Of a DNA stretch of 64,000 bases, positions 61,285 through 64,000 are shown one piece after another. Position numbers and translations under genes: made by a program. The DNA lies in contig JAEYMU010000052.1 in the NCBI GenBank assembly GCA_023407175.1, positions 1 through 64,000 of the forward strand, written 5' to 3'. The stretch's first letter is position 1. Every line of letters begins with the position of its first letter. Source of the DNA: Bacillota bacterium. Lineage in GTDB: Bacteria > Bacillota_A > Clostridia > Lachnospirales > Lachnospiraceae. The notes beneath the pieces are model-generated. The model did not search any database. It was not told where the DNA came from and saw nothing but the letters and a program-made list of their open reading frames with translations.

Positions 61285-62475
61285 ATGATTCAATTATTAT
61301 ACGACCAAAACATAATCATCTATACCTATGCAGGCTTATGCGGATTTGGGCTGCTGCTTCGGCTGATCGTAGATCTGGTATATAAGCATTTGGTGAAGGA
61401 ATCCGATAACCTGGGTGAAACAAAGAATAAAATGCTTAGGCATATTAAAATGAAATTTGAAACCTGCTTTAAGCTTAAAATAGGTGTTAATAATGTGGAT
61501 ACCTTTGTGGATAAAAACATATTGCGTTATCGCTTTTGTGGATTATTATTATCCACATGGGACAATCTGTGTGGACAAGTTCTCCTCTTAAATCTGCTGA
61601 TTGTACCGATTATTGCAGTATTTGGAGTGGTATATAAATGTGGACAGGAACAGATTATATTCACAGGAGCCGTTGGAATCCTGGCCAGCGCGGTTATGAT
61701 ACTTGTGGATAAAAGCATCAATCTGTCCGTGAAAAAAAGGCTGCTGCGTTTAAATCTGCTGGATTATCTTGAGAATTTCTGTAAGGTAAGGCTGGAGCAG
61801 GAGGCGCTGCATCCGGAATTGACCTCACAGCTTCGCAGAGAATTTGTTCAGACCGCCGAAGCGGGCAAACAAATCAGCGCTGTGTCATTACAGGAGCCGG
61901 ATAAGGCTGTTGCCAAGGATGAACTAAACCGGAGGAGAGAAGCAAAACTCCAGAAGGAAGAGGAGCGAAGGCTTCTTGCAGCAAAGCGTGAAGAGGAAGC
62001 GAGAAAAGCTGAGGAGGCAAGAAAAGAGGAGGAGAGGAGAAAGCAGGAGGAGAAAAAACTGGCGGCGGCCAGACGCAGGGAAGAGGAACGGCTTAGAATG
62101 GAGGAAGAGAAAAAAGCGCTGGAGGCAAGACGGGAAGAGCTAAGGCGCAAGGCTTTGGAAAAGCAGCAGGCTCTGGAGCAGAAAAAGCAACAGGTGGATC
62201 AGAAGGAACAAATCCTACATAGTATGAAGGAAGAGCTTAAGCCCTCCCAGGAGAAAACAGACATGGAGATGCTGATGGAGGGACTGGAGGAGATTGCTGC
62301 TGAGAAGGAAAGAAGCTTCCAGGAGAGAATAGAGAAGGACAGGCAGGAAGCGGATAAGAAGACTGTCGATATCAGTGTGGCACAGAAGGCCGCTCCGGTG
62401 AAGCTTAAATCCCAGGCCATGAGCCGCCAGGAGGAAAAACTGATAGAGGATGTGCTGAAAGAATTCTTTGCATGA
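61285..62475 (+). CDS. Membrane protein with long charged coiled coil, function unknown
   Basis: 396 residues. One helix near residues 10-32 and two at about 96-145 (GQVLLLNLLIVPIIAVFGVV, then ILASAVMILV) anchor the N-terminal half. From residue ~210 the chain is Glu/Lys/Arg/Ala-rich and forms a long coiled coil (ARKAEEARKEEERRKQEEKK), ending in a short conserved-looking segment (SRQEEKLIEDVLKEFFA). I do not recognise a family. The membrane-plus-coiled-coil layout suggests a scaffold or envelope organiser. It stands before pgi with 86 bp between. Confidence 0.6.
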   Translation: MIQLLYDQNIIIYTYAGLCGFGLLLRLIVDLVYKHLVKESDNLGETKNKMLRHIKMKFETCFKLKIGVNNVDTFVDKNILRYRFCGLLLSTWDNLCGQVLLLNLLIVPIIAVFGVVYKCGQEQIIFTGAVGILASAVMILVDKSINLSVKKRLLRLNLLDYLENFCKVRLEQEALHPELTSQLRREFVQTAEAGKQISAVSLQEPDKAVAKDELNRRREAKLQKEEERRLLAAKREEEARKAEEARKEEERRKQEEKKLAAARRREEERLRMEEEKKALEARREELRRKALEKQQALEQKKQQVDQKEQILHSMKEELKPSQEKTDMEMLMEGLEEIAAEKERSFQERIEKDRQEADKKTVDISVAQKAAPVKLKSQAMSRQEEKLIEDVLKEFFA

Positions 62476-62561
62476 ATTATTTTGCCAATGGACAGAAAAA
62501 TTATTGAATAATAAGTTTGCCTTTGATAGAATATAAGAAAAAAAGAAAGGATGTACTAACA

Positions 62562-63911
62562 ATGGCAAACAAGGTATCATTTGATTTTTCTGTTGCAAAA
62601 AAGTATATCTCGGATTCTGAGATTGAAATGATAAAGACTTCCGCAGAAACAGCGAAGAATACGCTGGTAGAAAAAACGGGCGCAGGAAATGACTTTTTGG
62701 GTTGGATTGATCTTCCCGTAGACTATGATAAGGAGGAATTTGCACGCATTCAGGCGGCAGCAGCCAAAATTCAGAAGGACTCTGAAGTGCTGCTGGTAAT
62801 CGGAATCGGAGGCTCCTATCTTGGGGCGAGAGCTGCGATCGAATTTTTAAGACACAGCTTTTATAACAGTGTGTCCAAGGAAGTAAGAAAGACACCGGAG
62901 ATTTATTTCTGCGGTAATAACATCAGCAGCAACTATATGAATCATCTGAAGGAAGTTATCGGAGACAGGGATTTCTCCATCAATATTATCAGCAAGTCAG
63001 GTACGACCACAGAACCGGCAATTGCTTTCCGTGTATTTAAAAAGCTGCTGAATGAGAAGTATGGTAAGAAGGAAGCGGCAGGAAGAATCTATGCAACTAC
63101 GGATAAGGCCAGAGGAGCACTGAAAAGTCTGGCGACAGAGGAAGGCTATGAGAGCTTTGTCGTACCCGATGATGTGGGCGGACGTTTCTCCGTGCTTACC
63201 GCAGTCGGGTTGTTACCGATTGCTGTCAGCGGAGCGGATATCGGTAAGCTGATGGAAGGAGCTGCAAGCATGAGAAGCTACTGCTTAAACAGCCCCTTTG
63301 AAGAGAATGATTCCCTGCGGTATGCAGCAGTACGCAATATTTTGCTGCGTAAGGGTAAGAGCATCGAAATTTTAGTAGATTATGAGCCGTCCCTGCACTT
63401 TGTGTCGGAATGGTGGAAGCAGTTATACGGCGAGAGCGAGGGTAAGGATCAGAAGGGTATCTTCCCGGCAGCAGTTGATTTTACAACGGATTTACATTCC
63501 ATGGGCCAGTTTATACAGGATGGTCAGCGTACTCTGTTTGAGACAGTAATCAATGTCGAGAAATCCGCTACAGAGATTATCCTGGAGGAGGAAGAAATTG
63601 ATCTGGACGGCCTGAACTATCTAGCTGGTAAGAGCGTTGATTTTATTAATAAGAGTGCGATGAAGGGTACGCTGCTTGCCCATACAGACGGAAATGTGCC
63701 GAACCTTCAGATTACCTTACCAGAACAGAATGAATTCTATCTGGGTGAATTATTCTATTTCTTTGAGTTTGCCTGCGGTGTCAGCGGTTATATGCTTGGC
63801 GTAAATCCCTTTGACCAACCGGGTGTGGAGAGCTACAAGAAGAATATGTTTGCACTTTTGGGCAAACCCGGATATGAAGCGGCACGTGAAGAGCTGCTGA
63901 AGAGATTATAA
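62562..63911 (+). CDS. pgi: Glucose-6-phosphate isomerase
   Basis: 449 residues from the ATG at 62562 (AAAGGATG upstream); an earlier in-frame start at 62517 has no site. The enzyme interconverts glucose 6-phosphate and fructose 6-phosphate in glycolysis. Signatures are intact: [18 protein letters not shown], the phosphate-binding [29 protein letters not shown], and the [14 protein letters not shown] segment near the C terminus. The length is that of the compact Firmicute type. No terminator is visible before the window end. Confidence 0.95.
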   Translation: MANKVSFDFSVAKKYISDSEIEMIKTSAETAKNTLVEKTGAGNDFLGWIDLPVDYDKEEFARIQAAAAKIQKDSEVLLVIGIGGSYLGARAAIEFLRHSFYNSVSKEVRKTPEIYFCGNNISSNYMNHLKEVIGDRDFSINIISKSGTTTEPAIAFRVFKKLLNEKYGKKEAAGRIYATTDKARGALKSLATEEGYESFVVPDDVGGRFSVLTAVGLLPIAVSGADIGKLMEGAASMRSYCLNSPFEENDSLRYAAVRNILLRKGKSIEILVDYEPSLHFVSEWWKQLYGESEGKDQKGIFPAAVDFTTDLHSMGQFIQDGQRTLFETVINVEKSATEIILEEEEIDLDGLNYLAGKSVDFINKSAMKGTLLAHTDGNVPNLQITLPEQNEFYLGELFYFFEFACGVSGYMLGVNPFDQPGVESYKKNMFALLGKPGYEAAREELLKRL

Positions 63912-63977
63912 ATAGAAATTAAAATACAGGCAGCCGGACAAATAACAGATATTATTAACAAGGAACATTATCTTGGA

Positions 63978-64000
63978 GCATGTCTAAAAACTGCTTGTAC
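63978..64000. repeat. Partial copy of a dispersed 20-mer cut by the window edge
   Basis: TGTCTAAAAACTGCTTGTAC at the last bases matches TGTTTGAAAACTGTTTGTAC at about 18550-18569 with four differences. Both lie just outside genes. The significance of two copies is unclear. Confidence 0.3.

Overview
The window is one contiguous stretch of chromosome from a spore-forming, low-to-moderate-GC Firmicute, most likely a member of the Lachnospiraceae (Clostridium cluster XIVa). This rests on: the large Gram-positive type SRP RNA; S-box and T-box leaders; the archaeal/eukaryotic-type ProRS; SafA/YaaH-like LysM-GH18, CotS-like and YtvI-like sporulation-type proteins; purine-rich Shine-Dalgarno sites with frequent TTG/GTG starts; and many two-component and ABC systems. 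Most genes lie on the plus strand. No tRNA, rRNA, CRISPR array, transposase or prophage block was seen.

Layout. 1-4.6 kb: a WYL regulator truncated by the window edge, a structured 144-bp repeat, the SRP RNA gene, a GNAT acetyltransferase, an S66 peptidase, an APH-fold kinase and small membrane proteins. 4.7-9.5 kb: a large protein with a degenerate cNMP-binding fold, a TPR protein fused to an AAA ATPase, and a small cytosolic Ig-like protein. 10-16.5 kb: murA, then a two-component system followed by an FtsX-type ABC exporter that it probably controls. 16.5-26.2 kb: an HD-GYP phosphodiesterase, a P-loop kinase, sfsA, metK under a SAM-I riboswitch, a LysM-GH18 protein that has lost its catalytic motif, a HAD phosphatase, a nucleotidyltransferase and a second two-component system. 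26.5-37.1 kb: a regulator fused to a BtrH-like domain, a MerR regulator, an aldehyde dehydrogenase, and a polyamine ABC transporter (potD-potB-potC-potA) with a P-II protein and a second potA-type ATPase. 37.4-44.8 kb: a secreted GH25 lysozyme, an Asp-box lipoprotein, a terpene-cyclase-fold protein, a TM1266-ABC transporter operon behind an unidentified attenuating leader RNA, and a gene remnant beside an orphan reverse-strand gene. 45-51.2 kb: a LacI-GH13-maltodextrin ABC operon. 51.2-63.9 kb: a cytidylate-kinase-like protein, a YtvI-like permease, proS under a T-box, a second APH kinase, cca, a divergent XRE/small-protein pair over a triple operator, a CotS-family pseudokinase, a PEGA-domain protein, a coiled-coil membrane protein and pgi.

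Several parts form coherent units. The polyamine importer plus aldehyde dehydrogenase could feed polyamine catabolism, with P-II as a nitrogen or energy sensor. The LacI operon imports and cleaves maltodextrins but has no ATPase of its own, so it probably borrows one. The best candidates for something undescribed are the TM1266-ABC leader RNA, the degenerate-cNMP protein with its TPR-ATPase neighbour, the XRE triple-operator switch, the P-II/dual-PotA polyamine cluster, and a scattered set of tandem-hairpin arrays between genes. All calls come from reading the sequence; no database search was run.
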